From assembly GCA_013398015.1 (NCBI GenBank), contig VZRR01010747.1, positions 62,001 through 126,000 of the forward strand: a DNA stretch of 64,000 nucleotides, read 5' to 3'. This DNA is from Oreocharis arfaki (lineage: Eukaryota; Chordata; Aves; Passeriformes; Paramythiidae). The notes beneath the pieces were generated by a model. The model saw nothing but the letters and a program-made list of their open reading frames with translations, made no database searches and had not been told where the DNA came from. Shown one piece after another: positions 23,175 through 37,400 of the stretch. The translations under genes were made by a program, and so were the position numbers. The number at the start of each line of letters is the position of its first letter. Positions within the stretch are counted from its first letter, which is position 1.

Positions 23175-24287
23175 TTCATTTATATTTCCACAGTGGCTGT
23201 GGAGGTGGTGTCTAGCCAGCCAGGTAATTCACCTGCGAGCGCCTGAAGCCCGGAGGAGAGGAACAGCAGCGGGTTCGCCCACAGAACAGGGCTTTATCAT
23301 TGTCTTTAGGTGTGCCAACAGGCACCGAGCTGGAGGACGCCACAGACCGGGGTTCCTTGGGGGTGGAGGGCCCACATCTTTGGCGTATTCCTTCTGGGGA
23401 AAATGGAGTGAAAACCGAACGCCTTTGTGCTTGCACCTCCCCAGCCCACCTTGCTCCAGCTTTCAAGTTTTCCAACGCACGGACGGAGAATTCCCGACGG
23501 GAATGGCAGGGACGGATACGGGCAGGGTCGCTCCCGCGCAGCCCTGCGCCATCCCACCCCTCCAGCAGCACCAGGAAAAGCACGGGGAAAGCGGCTGCAC
23601 TCCCTCACGTTCGATTTCCAGGGCAAATTAAGGGAAAAGCGGACACAGACGGACAAAAACACATCCCCAGAACATCGGTAGGAGCGGTGATGGAGTCGAA
23701 GTGACTCCACTGCCAGCTGGAAACAGCAGCCCGTGGTGCAGCCGTGCCTGGGATCTGCCATTTTTTAAATTATTATTCGATCTCGTCACAACTTCCATCC
23801 CCTGGAAGTTGGCAGAAGGGCAGGAGGCTTGGAGGACACTTGCCTGGCGAAAAATACCACAGAAGGAATTCCTATACAGGAGTAAATTTAATAAAACCAC
23901 CACCAATTGTTTACTTTAACATAGCTCTTGTTACAGAAATCATAAAAATGGACTCAGTAGCTAAACTCATTAGTTTTTTCCTCTTTTAATTGAAAAATAC
24001 TCCGCTGATTTCAGCTTCTGCTGCACTAGATGGAGTGTTAAATAGTTGCCAGGACAGGACGCCCAGTGATTGAGCCCAAAACAAACACAGACAATTCCAT
24101 CAGCTTTCCTTTTCAACGTTACGACTCGTTATTATGAAGTGAAAATTAAAACAGCAAGAAAGGGTCCATTTGACAAATGAAAGGGGGAGGGATAGGAGAT
24201 CCACAGCCGAAATCTCGCCAGAAGTCTTTGGAGAAGTGATGCATCACACCCCTCCTCATCCTGCCTCGGGATCCAAAACAGACCTCT

Positions 24288-24320
24288 ACACACACACACA
24301 CGCACACACGCACACACACA
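24288..24320. repeat. (CA)n microsatellite, interrupted
   Basis: 33 bp of CA repeats with two CG interruptions, inside the putative ARIH1 3'UTR (TG on the transcript). Confidence 0.9.
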
Positions 24321-24578
24321 AAAAACTCCTCTGGGATCACAGCACGTGTCCTGCGTGCACGGGTGGGAACAGAGAGCTGCATTTGGGCAGGTAAAGATCC
24401 GGGGCCGAAAATAAACCAAGAAAAAAGCAAGGCATCCTGAACCAGAGCTCCACGAGCTGCGAGGGGCCGCGTCCGTCGCCAGCAATGGATACACACACAG
24501 ACCTGAGGGAGGCCCTGGACAGAAAGGAACTGCAGGAAGAGGAGAAACCCAACTGCTCTGGAAAAAGCCTTCCAAAAA

Positions 24579-24595
24579 GAAAAAAAAAAAAAAAA
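24579..24595. repeat. A17 homopolymer
   Basis: A run of 17 A on the plus strand (U17 in the ARIH1 3'UTR). Confidence 0.9.
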
Positions 24596-24799
24596 TATAG
24601 ATATATTCACTACACCAGCATACGCTTCCCCCACCCCAGCCCAGGGGAAAAAAACCAAAACCAAACAAAAGAATCAAACTGAAAGAAAATGCACAGCAAA
24701 TAGACATAATCTTGAAGATTTTTAAAGAATAAATATTTTTTTGTAATTAAACATTATGCAAACACGTGCCACGCTTGCTCTTTGTCCATGCATATGCGC

Positions 24800-24807
24800 T
24801 ATATACA
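24800..24807 (-). promoter_or_regulatory. Pumilio-type element in the ARIH1 3'UTR
   Basis: The minus strand reads TGTATATA, matching the PUM consensus UGUANAUA. A single site; an 8-mer can occur by chance. Confidence 0.3.
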
Positions 24808-25217
24808 ACTTTGAAAAATACTGTGTTGTCCTCTTTTTGTTTTAAAAGTCATATACAAAGGTTGGGGGTTTTTTTCCTTGCTGTGTACCCCCCTCCTTCC
24901 CTCCCCAAAAATTCTCTTTACAACGAGCCAATCCACATTCATCCGTGTACTTGGGTGGCAGAGAGGAGGAGGGGGGCGGGAGAGCCACCCCCCTTACCAA
25001 AGTCCATCAAAATGGCTGGTTTGGACATGAAAAGCAGTGTCAAGAAACTGGTTAAAGTTTCATCTGTACTACACACAGGAAAAGAAAGAGAGAAAAGAAA
25101 AAGGAGTCGGCTTGGAGGATGAAGCTACGTTACAAGTTAAAGTTGGAGGGTTTTTTAGTGGGTCTGTCACTCTTGGCCGCCTAGAATACTGTTGTACAAT
25201 GGTTTATCTACCTTTTT

Positions 25218-25223
25218 TTTATT
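25218..25223 (-). promoter_or_regulatory. Poly(A) signal candidate (ARIH1)
   Basis: AATAAA on the minus strand, preceded by TTGT (reads TTGTAATAAA), about 160 nt after the stop codon. Confidence 0.35.
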
Positions 25224-25316
25224 ACAATATAATTTACTTAATTTTTCTGTTAACAAAACAGAATCCCGGTACTACAGACCAGCGGTGTAAGAGGCGGAGC
25301 AGCGCCCTGGGTGGGT

Positions 25317-25322
25317 TTTATT
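25317..25322 (-). promoter_or_regulatory. Proximal poly(A) signal candidate (ARIH1)
   Basis: AATAAA on the minus strand about 60 nt after the stop codon. It could give a very short 3'UTR isoform; no strong U/GU-rich downstream element is obvious. Confidence 0.3.
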
Positions 25323-25383
25323 GGAATTGCATGAGCACTCTAGGATGGGAAAGGGTTCAGAGTTCATTGCTGCAGGGCCGGGC

Positions 25384-25468
25384 TCAGTCCTCGATGTACT
25401 CCCACAGGTCCTTCTCGTAGCCTTCATGCACGTGCTGCAACAAAACCCTCCGCCGGCTCTCGCAGTAT
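25384..25468 (-). CDS. ARIH1: ARIH1 coding exon 14 (stop codon)
   Basis: 85 coding nt encoding YCESRRRVLLQHVHEGYEKD then LWEYIED and TGA at 25384-25386. The acceptor is CCCCTGCAG. The C-terminus is the standard ARIH1 one. Confidence 0.98.
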
Positions 25469-28400
25469 CTGCAGGGGACATGGATGGGATGGAAAAGGCA
25501 CATCAGGAATCATGGAGCACCCCTGGCACCGAGTTATCCAAACCTACTGCACACCTCGCTTCCAAAAGAGGAGATCCCCCGAGAAGGGAGTTTGTATCTA
25601 CAGCCCATTAACAGCGCTAATTAAGACTCTGGTTGCTCCAGTCACTCATCTCCAGGTCACTGGCTGGAAAACCAATGTGGCAATTGGGAGTTTTTCAGGC
25701 AAAAGTACCCCAGAGCCCCTACAGCTGAGAAACCTTCAGGAATAACTGGAAGAGGAAGCAGCAGCTGTGGATTGAGTAAGCCTGAGTACAGGTTGATGGT
25801 GACACATGGAATGGGATGGTGAACACGTGGGCTGGTTCCTGCTCTGAGCCCCATCAGGACAACAAAAATCCATGAGTTAGCTGGGAAGGACTAGCTGGAA
25901 GTGTTCAAGGCCAGGTGGGATGGAGCCACCTGGTCTAGTGGAAAGTGTCCCTGCCCACGGCAGGAGGTGGAACAAGATTTACTTTAAGATCCCTTCCAAC
26001 CCAAAATAGTCCATGATGAAAACCTCAGGAGTACTGACACAGTTTTGTTTCTCAGTGGAGATGGAAGCAGTCCAAAGGGTTACTGGTCTGCCTGGAGAGC
26101 AGGTTTCACCTCACATCCCAACACGTGGCTCTCAGAGGGACACTACACCCTTGGAATATTCCCACCTACACTGACTGAAAACTGCTGCACATAAAACTGA
26201 TCCCAGAGTCCAGTCCAGTCCTCCCAGGATCACTGATCCTGAGGAAAAGCGATATCACAGAACACAGCAAAGGATGCCATGGTCATTTCGGGTGCGTTAG
26301 AAAACAAAAAGCACAGGAACATTTAAAAAATTCAGGTTCCAAGAGCAAATTCTAACTAAGCATCTGAGCAGCTGGTGGGAATCCAGCTTGCTCGGCAGTG
26401 GTCAGACATCCCTCAGGAGGAATCTCCCAGTGGAAAGTGATCCCCGACCACAACACACACCAACACCTGGCAGGAATTCCTCACCTACAGCTCAGGACCT
26501 GATCAGAGTGACTGATGTATCCATCAGAGCAGCTGTGGCTCCCCTCACTGCTGGCAGCTGGTGCGAAAGAAACCCTCATACACAGAGTCCCATTGATTTT
26601 CAGGAGCATATGATGGCAAACACGTGGTCTCTGCTTCCCCAACTTTAGTTATTTTTCTGCTGGTTGGGGGGGGGGGGGGGTTAATCCTGTTTTCTAGAAA
26701 TGTCTATGCAAGCAAAGAAATCCAAACAGCTGAAACCAAACCAGCCTGGAGGGCAGTTCCTGTAGCTTCTCAGAGCTCTTTAAACCCACCTTGATGACAT
26801 CCTGCTCCCAGTCTTGCATCAAAGGGCACCACAAAGGACATGATTAGGACATGACTGAGCTGGTTAATTAGGGACCTGCACGGGCTGGATAGACAAATTC
26901 TTTCTTCCCAGAAATGTGAAGGCAGGTTTGGGATACTGTTTCCAAGCAAATCAGGCTATATTAGGTTTTAATTTCATCCCTACAAAAGCATCCAGAATCA
27001 GAGGACTGAAGTAAACAAGCAGCTTCATCTGAAATACCAAACTAATGGTGGCCTTAAAGGGCAAATTACAAAATGTCTTCAAAAAGGTCAGAAAAGTCTT
27101 GTCCAGCGCCAGCTGTGCTGCCAAAGTTGGGCAGGATGAGCCACAGGCACACCAAGCTTAATAGCTCCTGCCACGCCCCACAGTCCATTGAGTCCTACAG
27201 CTCACCCTACTTCGGGTATTTTCTTCCCCCTAAGCCAGGCATAACAAATTCAGTGATTTTGGCAAAATGCCTCAGAAATGCAAGCCCTAATCCTGTGACT
27301 CATCCGCATTTTCAGCTTTGTACTTTTCCACTGTGCAGAAATGATTCCCCTGGGACTGAACAAAGCACTGGCATTTGTGTCACCTGGACCCCAATGCCCT
27401 GCTCCCCTTCCCAGCTGGGCAGGCTGCTCTCTCCCTCTTCCTTAGGGACAGCTTTCCTACACCCACGTTTTGCACAAATGGACCCAGCAGACAATTAAAA
27501 GAGCTGATTGCTCTCTGCTGGCAGCTTATCCTAGGCCAAAGCTGGCAGCTTGGAACAACAAAGTCACTCCTTGTTCTTTGGCCCTCGCTCTGCAGATCCC
27601 ATCCTGGTGCTGGCCATTCCCACACGCTCCTTCTGTGCAGGAACAGCAGCGTACTGAGAGCCATTGCTTCTGGACACAGGATTTTCTCCATTCCAGGGCT
27701 GGATCTTCCAGCTCCTGCTCTGCAGAGCAGATGGAAGGCAGAGCTGGGAGCCTCTCCCCGCAGGCTGTCACCTCCCCCGAGAGCTGGTCCCAGCAGGGAC
27801 ACAAGAACACACTGCCAGCATCTGCGTGAGGGTTTCTCCAGGAGGATCCGGGGCTGGCGCGGGACAGCGCTGCCGCTCTCGGATATCCAGGGACTGCCTG
27901 ATCACAATGGGTGGCACAAGGCCAAGAGCAAATAGCTTCCCAGGGATGTGGCTCTGGAGAAACTGTGTCTTGGCAAGTGCTCAGGTCACTACCTGACACA
28001 GGGCATGGCAACACTTGGGCAGCTTTGAGAGAAAGGAGTATTCCAACACAAACCTGTACTTATCCTGTACTTTCTGCTTTATGTCTTGCAGCGAATCTTG
28101 GGATATATCTCGCTCCAGGTACCCAGAAAGCACCTCTGTAGCATTCTCTAAGTCTGCTTGGTTATTCTGTAAAGACAAAAGAAAAAAAGTGTTTGAGGTG
28201 GAGTAAAGGAAAGGGGGAGATTTTTATTTCAGCACAATTGGAATCAGTGCCAAAACAAAAAAGGAGGATTAGGTATCACAGAATCCCAGACTGATTTTGG
28301 GTGGGAAGGGACATTAAAACTCATCCAGTTCCACACCCTGCCATGGGCCACCTTCCACTAGACCAGGTTGCTCCAAGCCCCATCCAACACAGCCTTGAAC

Positions 28401-31400
28401 ACTTCTGGGGATGGGGCAGCCACAGCTCTGTGATTCTGTGACTCCTCCAGCAGACGATCCTACACAATGCCCAGAGAGCCTCTAACTTTTGCACAACAGA
28501 ATATCAAACCAGACTAACTGGGGTAAAAGTGGGGACAAGAGAGGCCTCTAAGCATTAAACTTTATTTCCTCAGCTTTGCAATCTGAATTTTTGACAACCC
28601 CATTTTCTCCTACCTCAAAGATAATGGACTGATTATTCTTTTTGAGGTAGAAGGCAAAGACGTAAGTGTACATGAGTGTGGCACGACACTGGCAGAGGAC
28701 GTCGACTGCTTTCTTCAGGAACTGCACCTCGATCCATGACATGTTGTGCTGCTGCATCTCCTCCATCTTCTGCTTCACCTGAGCGTAGAGCTTGTGCTCG
28801 AAGCGCAGGCTCTGCATGTGGTTCATGTAGCGGTTGCAGTAGAACAGGTACCTCTGCAGGGCTGCTCGGGATCGCTGTGTTAATTCCCATTAGGGAGAAA
28901 GAAAACAAATAGTTAAAACAAAGTAATGGCTGCAAGAGAAGTAAACCCTTCACACAAGGCTCTTCCTGACCCAGAGAACGAGCTTCCTTTCCAAAGGAGC
29001 CTCCTCTCCTGTCACACTGGGCAGATAGCTCCACCTGGCCCCGCTAACCCTGGGAAGTGCCCCGGGCACTTCCCAGCACAGCTCTGACGTCCTCACTCCC
29101 AGCCTTGGAAGCAATTACAATCACACTGCTCAAGCCTCATCACTTTTGTATTTCGGCCTCTCGACTCAAGGTACAGCACTCAAATGCTTCCAGTGTCATG
29201 ACAAAAGTGAAAAGATGATGTTTTGTTGTTTATTTCATTTTTTGCTAATAAGGAATTTTAATTACTGTGCTCGTGCTAAGAGGGCAATCTCAGGTTGATT
29301 ATAGAGCAGGGGAAAGGCACCGTGTGCTAAATAGTGCAAGAGAACCAAGATGACTCAATACACAGTCATTAATCTTATTTTCGTCACACTGACAGACCAG
29401 CTGTAAAAAAATAACACCACGGGCATGGTTCAGCTTGTGTACTGTGGATGTACAAAGGTAGCACGTACCAGGCAAAGCCATCCCTATCTTAAAAGTCAAA
29501 AGACTTAACTGTCCCTTGGATTTGTGCCCAAATCCGTGAATTCCTTCAGAGCAGATGTTTACAGAAAGCACACCACAGGGCTGGTGATCTCCCTCATCAC
29601 CAAAGGTTATGGACTCACCTCCTGTGCATCCCTTGCTGCCTTTGCATCATCCTCATTGTAGCGATTACAGTTGTACCTGTAACAGGGACACCGATTCCAC
29701 AGATTTCAGTCCAAATCCGTGCCGTTTGCACCACGACCTCCTCGCCTTCCAGCAAGGCACGCTCCCGAACTCACCAGGCAGATCCGTGGGGCTCCCAGGG
29801 GCCCAGACACACCCAGCAGAACTCCGCCTTGCAGTTCTGGTTCCGACAGACCATGTGGTTGCAGCCCCCGTCCTTCTCGATGGTGACGTGGCATTTCGGG
29901 CATTCCTGTCCACAGGACAGAGAGCACCGTTAGCAGGGCAAGCACGGACCCCCAACAGCCTGGGAAACTTGGAAGGGTTCCCACGGCAGTCAGACAGAGC
30001 ACGTCAAGTGAAATACATGATTTAATTCTTCCCTTTGGACATCGAGATCTTCTTCAGAGTCAGGCCTTAAAATACTTCCAAACCCGGAGCAGTTAGATAG
30101 AAAAAAACTTAAGGAATAACACATTTTATCTATGTCTCTCTCACAGAGGGACACTGGGCGAGTCACTTCATGACCTTCCCCAAAATCCCAGCAGAGGGGT
30201 GGTCTGTAGGAGCCTGGGAAGCATCTGGCTTTCCTCACCACCAAGCGTCTGGTCCACTCTGGGACTGAGACCGAGCCGGAATCACGCTGTTACCAATCCG
30301 AGACACCTGCAGCTGTAACATGCCATCCAGAAAGGAGCTGAAAACATGCAGCAAGACTCTAGCGTGCTTCAAAGAAGCTGCTGTCAGCTAAAAAGACACT
30401 TCTCTTCCTGAGGTGTTTCCACATTTCCCATCAGGTCCCTTTTTTCCCTTCATGTGACACCTCACTGAAGACTTTTCCATAAAAGCTCACATGGGGTTTC
30501 CCTTTCAGGAGTAAGGCTTTTGACAAATGTGAGTATCTCAAAGGGCAGCTCTGCACAGGGAAATAGCTGGGGAATATAACACCAATATCATGGTCTCCAC
30601 GAGCTTAGAAATCAACTAATCAACAGAGCAGCAAGTACAGAGAAAAAAACTGCATAAATGAAAGCAAAGCCATTTTAGGCTGAATCAGCTCCACATCCAG
30701 CTCATCCCACAACCACACCAGTCTTCATGGAGTTTCTGCACAAGCCACTTTTTATATAAAAGACAGTAACAAACATATCCAAACCAGTGATACACACACC
30801 TGTAAAATCAGCTGCAGCTTTTGGGTCAGAAGTATGTGCATCCCCTCCCCCATCTGGAGCATGTCTTTGCTAACCAAAGCAAGCAGTTCCTACCCTGGCA
30901 TTCAGATAAACTCTCAGTAGAGGAAGAAACCAAGATGCACAATCACTCCATAACTGCTACTTGTACACAGGACACAATCCAACAGGTTCTTGTACACCCA
31001 CTCTGAGTGTCCCAACTATTACTGCATTTTATATGAGTTTGCCAGTTTGTATTGTCAGGGACAGGAGAATTTGCACGTCAAACCAATGGGATCAAGCAGC
31101 AAACAAGCACAGAAGAGGAGTTTTCCAGACCTGCCTTCTTCCCAGTCACCTGTGTTTGTCCTTCAAACTCAGTTACTGTACTACAAACAGAGTAAACAAA
31201 GCACAGTAGCTCTTGTGCTGGTCCCCTCAGGGGCACAGCACCAAGATGTCCCCTAGGACTGTCCACAGGATGGATATTCAGCCAAGGAAGCTTGTTCCCA
31301 GTTAGTCAGTGCAGTTCTGTGAACTTCGGAGTCAAAAACGGTCTCTCCTTCAAGCAGAGCGCTCAGTGCAGCATCTATGTCCCTCTTCCAGGCAGCCCTC

Positions 31401-34400
31401 CTCCCTCTTCCAATCCTGCACCGAGTCAAGACTCAAATTTAGGTTTATGCCAGCAGTGTCCTTGCCAACTGTGCAGATCCCTGCTCAGTCTGCTCATCAG
31501 CAAGGGTGGCTTTAAGTACAGACAGTGGCCCTGTCCCTGTCACACCACAATGACCCCAGGGCACACAGCCAGAGTGGTTTTTCGGAGGAGGTTGTGGAGC
31601 TGTGCAGTTCTTCCAGACACATCTCCTCCCATCAGGTGCTGACATCACCCATGGGAGATGCAGCCGATCCACGCAGCTGCAGTGATCCCTCCTGCTGAGC
31701 AAAATCCTACAGCTGCAAGAGAGGGAGAACAGCTCCCAGGTGACCTGCCAAGCTGGACAGGTGCCACGGGCACATCCACACCACAGGGATGTTGGGCCAT
31801 CTCATCCCCAGCGAGACTCCATCAGGAGCATGGAAATTCTGCCCTCCTATCTTTGAGGCAGGACCAAGCTCTCCAGTGTGTCCATAGTGCTCAGGGCTTC
31901 AAGCTTTGGGATGCAAACTAGGACAGAAAGTGCCTGAAGGGGCACCTTCCAGTGCCTGAAGGGGCCCCAGGAGAGCTGGAGAGGGACTTTGGACAAGGGG
32001 GAATGGCTTCCCACTGCCAGAGGACAGGGTTAGATGGGATATTGGGAAGGAATTCTTCCCTGTGAGGGTGGGGAGGCCCGGGCACAGGTTGCCCAGAGCA
32101 GCTGTGGGTGCCCCCGGATCCCTGGCAGTGTCCAAGGCCAGGCTGGACGGGGCTTGGAGCACCCTGGGCTAGTGGAAGGTGTCCCTGTCCCTGGCAGGGG
32201 TGGATCTTGATTATCTTTAAGGTCCTTTCAACCCAAACCATTCCACGATTCTACGATCTCATCAGCCCTTTTCTCACGGGGAATGCCATCCTTTCCAAGC
32301 CTTTTATGCTCCTATCTAGCAAAGCACAAGGAAGAGGTGACACAGTATCTGTGCAGGTCCCTGAAGCTGTGTAAAAGTGTAAAGTTAAATATTATTAAAA
32401 ATTAAAGTGATGAAAAGCACATACTAAAGAAATAATGGACACCAGCAGAAAAAGAAGTAGTAACTACTCAGGTCATCAACACAACAAGTGGGACAGATCT
32501 AAAGATTAAGGAGGATAGGGAAGGAAGATCTCCCCGAGAATTACGGCTACGCAACAACCCAACAGGCAGCAAATCAAGTTACTAAACCTGCAGATTATTG
32601 TGCACGTTATCAGTCACAGCACAACACAGAAGTGACCTCATTAATAGTGTTCCACTCCAAACAATTCTGTGCTGGGCTTGGAAAGAAAAGCCTGGGCAAA
32701 CCTGGCAAAGGAGAACAATCCTGATTTTGTTGTAAAAGTCCATGCATACATAAAGCACCATAAACCTCAGCTGCTCTTTTATGAACAGGAAGCTAAATAG
32801 AAACGTGTTTCTTATTTGAAGGCAGGTGAAAGAGATTCGTTCTTTCCCCAGAGGAACTGGTGGACATTAGCCTCCCACAGCCACATTCACAGCAATGCTG
32901 TCACCTCTAACCCATCCTATAAAAAGGATCCTCAAAAACCACAGGGATTTCTTAATGAATTTCAACAAAACCCAAAAACTTAATTATGGCTAGCACAAAA
33001 CAGTACACCATTCCAACACCTAGAGTCACAGAGCAAAGCCTTTTTAAACATATTTTAAACATCAGTTCATCTGAAAGAAGGAGATGGCACTTGGACACCT
33101 TTGGAAAAACACTGACCACGGCTCTGGCACGGTGGGAAATGAAGGAGCACAGTTTCGTGCTGGTGCCCAGGAAGATCCCATGTCTCGCCAGAAACTCCAC
33201 GCGTTAGAACAAATGCAGGATCTCCAGAAAGTACAGAGGGAGCACTTGTTCAGCCATTGAAAAGTGACCTGAAAAGGGAGAGATGTGGGCTCATGCCATT
33301 TTATCTCATGCACAGGAGAAAAACAGCCAATGATTTTTTTGGGGGAAGAAAATGTGCCTGGTTTATCCATCAGCCCTTCGAGCTCTGTCTGGCCTGGAAG
33401 GGAAGGATGGGGATGTGCCAGGAGCCAGAAGACGCATGGCTGGGGTGTTTTTAATATCAGATGAACAACTTTCATTAACACCAATTTAAGCTGCACAATA
33501 AAAAGCATTGCCTTGTGTGAAGGCCGGCACCATTACCAGCTTTGTTCCTCTCCCTTTGGTATTCCAGGAGGCAGAGATTAACATCACAGACACTCAGGTT
33601 CCAAACAGGTTTCCCCTCCTCCTTTTAGACCACTTTCAGATAGTCTTGATACACCTTAAGAGTCCAAAATAAATGCACAAATCCAAGTTTTCTCTGTTTT
33701 TCACTCCTCTGAATGTCCACTTAACAAAAGTAATGGATCTCTGTGGTTCCTTTATTCCCAAATACCAGAAACCTGCCTAGTTTAACGCAAGAAAGGAACT
33801 ACTGAAGAACCAAGTCTGTCAAACAAACTGAAAAAGGAAGAAATGTGCAAATCCCTGGACTATTCAACCCCGTTCCTCAAGAAGACTGAGAATTACAGGC
33901 TTGATAAAGAACTTGTGTTGCCTTATCTCAACTTTAAATTAATCTAGTTACGCTGAACTCATGTGAAAGTAGCTCATTTTAAGAAAAAAGCCATCTACTC
34001 CAGCACACTCTGCTGCAATGGCTGTATCTTTTGTAGAAGTAGAAGGAATTTAAGTCTCCTAAGTGCAAGTAAATGAATGCAAAAGAATAAAAAAATCATA
34101 TCAGAAACCACAGAACTCACTACTCAAATCTCGTTTTTCATTCAGACCACTCTACATAATTCATCAGAAAATGCATTGCATCATTCCAGTTTGGGAACAG
34201 AACCCAATTCAGCTGGGTTTCACTTTTCTATTCTCTCACAGAATTGCCTAATTTTCCTTTCCAATTCCATCTCCCAGGACAAGCCGGAACAAATATATCT
34301 CACATTCTCCCATTGCAAAGGATTATCCACATTTCAAGCCCACATTCCAGAGGATTGGTATTTTGCTCTTACACCTTCATCTTGGTATGACAGGAAGTCT

Positions 34401-37400
34401 CCTTCCCTGAGAGGAGCCCACATGGGACAGGACTCACACCTGGCTGGCTCCAGAAAGTGCTTTTCAAAAGCCAGAAACAGCAACAGAGCCCGTAGTCACA
34501 ACTGAATTCCTTGGAGAGCTGTTCCCACTGAAAATGGCGATTTTTGCATCTGATGGTACCTGATTCCTTTCTAGGTTCTTCAAAATGAAATTCAACACAG
34601 AATTTAGGCTGTGAAGCCAACAGTGCAGGCACAAGTTGTACCTCGCCAAGCACGGCTGCCCTGCTTTCCTGCTAGGAACAGCAGAGAGAGAAAGGAGGGA
34701 CGGATACACGATCCAACTGCACAATTCCCATCCCAGTCCATTGCTGCAGCCTCACATCCAGACAGCACTTGGGTTTCTCCATGCCTCTGGTCAGGGGCCA
34801 GCAGGGAACTGAGGCAGGAGGGAGGTGGCTGCAGCCCCACAATCCCGGGCTGACCCGGCTCTCCGGAGGGCCAGGTCAAAGCTTGCATGGCACACATCGC
34901 AGTGGCCAAAGCTGGAGATTCCCACCTTCCCCAAGGCAGAGATCAGCGTGAAGGTGGGTTACTCTCTCTGCCAACTTTCCCCTCAATTGAATCCAGCATC
35001 AGCTCAGAGAGAAGAATGCCTTATTGTCCTTCAGCTAATTCAATGGATATGGATGCTGTAGGACTCCAGGACAGTTGGGTTCCTCAAATGTCTGGAGTAA
35101 TTACCCTAATGGCAATTTTTCTCCCTGTTGCAGCCTGGGCTCCTAAGTATTCCCATGTAGGAGTGTCTGGGACAGTGTTAGAGGAAGTAGCTTAGACAGG
35201 GATGTCCAAGGACAGCTCTGCTGCTCACACCAGACTACGGGTACCAACAGAGATGCAGGGCTGGTGCCAGATGCCACCCTCCAATGGGGGAGTTTCCCAC
35301 CCCCAAAAATCTTCTTATTCCCAAGGCAGGGGCAGGTACAAGATGGGCAGCCCCAAGATCAGCCTCCTGAGGGCTTTAACAGGCAAAACAGAGCTGTGGC
35401 TGTTCCAATGTCCCAAATATGTGAGACCCAAGGCTATCAGTGCTTACACTCTGCCTTTTCCAAGCTATTGGCTGCTCTTCCTCAGGTTTAATAGGAGCAG
35501 TCCCTGAAGACCCAGCAAACTCCTAACAAACCTGGTTCAGTCCCCGAGCCAAGCTGGAACACACTGAGACAAAGGCAAACTCCCTTTGGTGACACCGTGA
35601 GCTCCAAGCAGGGCCCACACGGCCCCGCTCCAGCCTGATCGGAGCTGCAGAGTGGGTGTTTCTCTGCCACCGGAACACAACATTCCAGCTCAATGAAAAC
35701 CAGGCAGCCAGCCCCAGAAAGCAGCGAGGCTGCTGCAAACAGTGCCATTAACCACTTACACAGCTGAGCTAAGAAAACAAAGCAGCAATTTCCTCACTCC
35801 CTCCCCACCTTCCTCCTCCAGCTGGGTGCCCCAGGTCTGCTCCTCACCCCCCACGGGATTCTGCTGCTTTTGTGTCCTTGCCACCATGACAACCTTAGTT
35901 TTAATTTGTCCCAAAGTGATCAAATGCTAAAGTTTCAGGCGAAGTTGGGCTAAGTAGAAGGAAGACCTTTACATAATGAAATCCCAAACAGCTGTTCTGC
36001 CAGTCTCCACCTGGAATGCTGCCCAGCGGAAATGAAGGCTCCTCCAAAGGCCAGTCCCAGGGATTTGGAGGCAGATGAAAATGATCCCAGCCAAACTGAG
36101 CCGGTGTGGTGGTAACATGTTCCACACATGAAATGGGGCATGGATTTGCTTAGGGAAGCCAATGGTGCCAGACAGGAGCCCAAAGACTTAAATCTTGAGC
36201 TTCCTTTGGGTCTCCAATTAACTTTTTTCCAAGCACTTTCCTTCACTGAACTTGAAGAAACTCACCTTATTCCAGGCATTAACACCTGTTTGCTCTTCAA
36301 ACAAGAGCACGTCAGTATACTGTGGATTTTAAGGCTTGCTCTTAACAAGGAACAGAAAAAACAATCCTAGTGCAAGGAATTAGACTGATGTCCTTTTCAC
36401 CTGACAAATCTATATAAAATCTCTATATAAAATATGAGAAACCTCTCACCTTTGTGTTGGCTGCAATCCAATTGGAGGTTTCACTGTCATCATCACACTT
36501 CTTAATCCATTTCTTTAACCACTGTCAGAAAAACAATGGAAGAAGAGTGTTAAATCTAACTGGAGGAACTGCAAATGCTCCCAAGGCACCTGCTCACATT
36601 AAGGAAAGGTACGCCCAACCACATGGGAATAGGGGAGTGTTGGTGCTGGAAAACTCTGCAAACAGCCACTAATTTGGGAGCAGACAGTTTCTGCAGCTCC
36701 ATCCTGATCCAGCAGCCACAAGCAGCCAGCACGAACACTCCTGCAATGAGTTTGCAGCTCTTAAGCGCAATCAACACCAACTTCATGTTGGACTCTTAAA
36801 TAAGAAGGACATTTTGGCTTTGGGGTGACTAAGTATGGCCTTCCAGGACCTGAAAGGAACCTACAAGAAAGATGGAGAGAGACTGTTTACAAGGGCATGG
36901 AGTGACAGGACAAGAGGGAATGGCTTCCCACTGCTAGAGGGCAGGGATAGATGGGATATTGGGAAGGAATCATTCCCTGTGAGGGTGGGGAGGCCCTGGC
37001 ACAGGTTGCCCAGAGAAGCTGTGGCTGCCCCATCCCTGGAAGTGTTCAAGGATGGGGCTTGGAGCACCCTGTTCTAGTGGAAGGTATCCTTGCCCATGGC
37101 AGGGTGTGGGATTAGATGATCTTTAGGGTCCCTTCCAACCCAAACCAGCAAAACTGAATGAGTTCCTTCAGTACAATGGATCACGCCTGACAAAGCACCA
37201 AACACCTACAGGAACACCTAGTACAGGAATGTTCCTTGTCCAAAAAGCACCTTCACTCCTCTGCAAGGGGTCACAGGTCTAACAACCTCCTCTACCAGAC
37301 AATTCCCACCTGGATGAGGCACTGTTCCCTCACAAGGTCCAACTGTGAGACAGCCAATAAAGGCACCCAGTAGGATTTCACTGCTGGTTCTCACCCTGTG

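Larger units (their letters stand above)
23028..25383 (-). other. ARIH1: ARIH1 3'UTR (putative extent)
   Basis: Sequence after the ARIH1 stop with no further exon. It is AT-rich near the stop and contains several poly(A) signals, a Pumilio-type element (24800-24807), a (CA)n tract (24288-24320; TG on the transcript) and an A17 run (24579-24595; U17 on the transcript). A long ARIH1 3'UTR is known in mammals. The far end is inferred from the last AATAAA before the BBS4 promoter. Confidence 0.5.
25469..28053 (-). other. ARIH1: ARIH1 intron 13
   Basis: 2.6 kb intron with a CR1 fragment at 25.9 kb and a G15 run at 26666-26680. Overlapping open frames of 140-186 codons near 27.4-28.0 kb on both strands reflect GC-rich composition; none is recognisable. 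Confidence 0.9.

Noticed and set aside
23212..23761. Possible extra gene between ARIH1 and BBS4 (several 80-150 codon frames in CpG-rich DNA)
   Set aside because: Frames overlap on both strands and match nothing known. The region fits ARIH1 3'UTR plus the flank of the BBS4 CpG island. I also see no match to HIGD2B, the human retrocopy that sits here.
24132..24707. 191-codon minus-strand frame rich in Phe/Cys/Val
   Set aside because: It runs through the A17 and CA repeats of the ARIH1 3'UTR; low-complexity translation, not a gene.
27375..28014. Overlapping long open frames on both strands (up to 186 codons)
   Set aside because: They overlap each other in several frames, which is typical of stop-poor GC-rich intron sequence. 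No homology was recognised.
28633..29034. 133-codon minus-strand frame
   Set aside because: Frame-shifted shadow of ARIH1 exon 12 plus intron 11.
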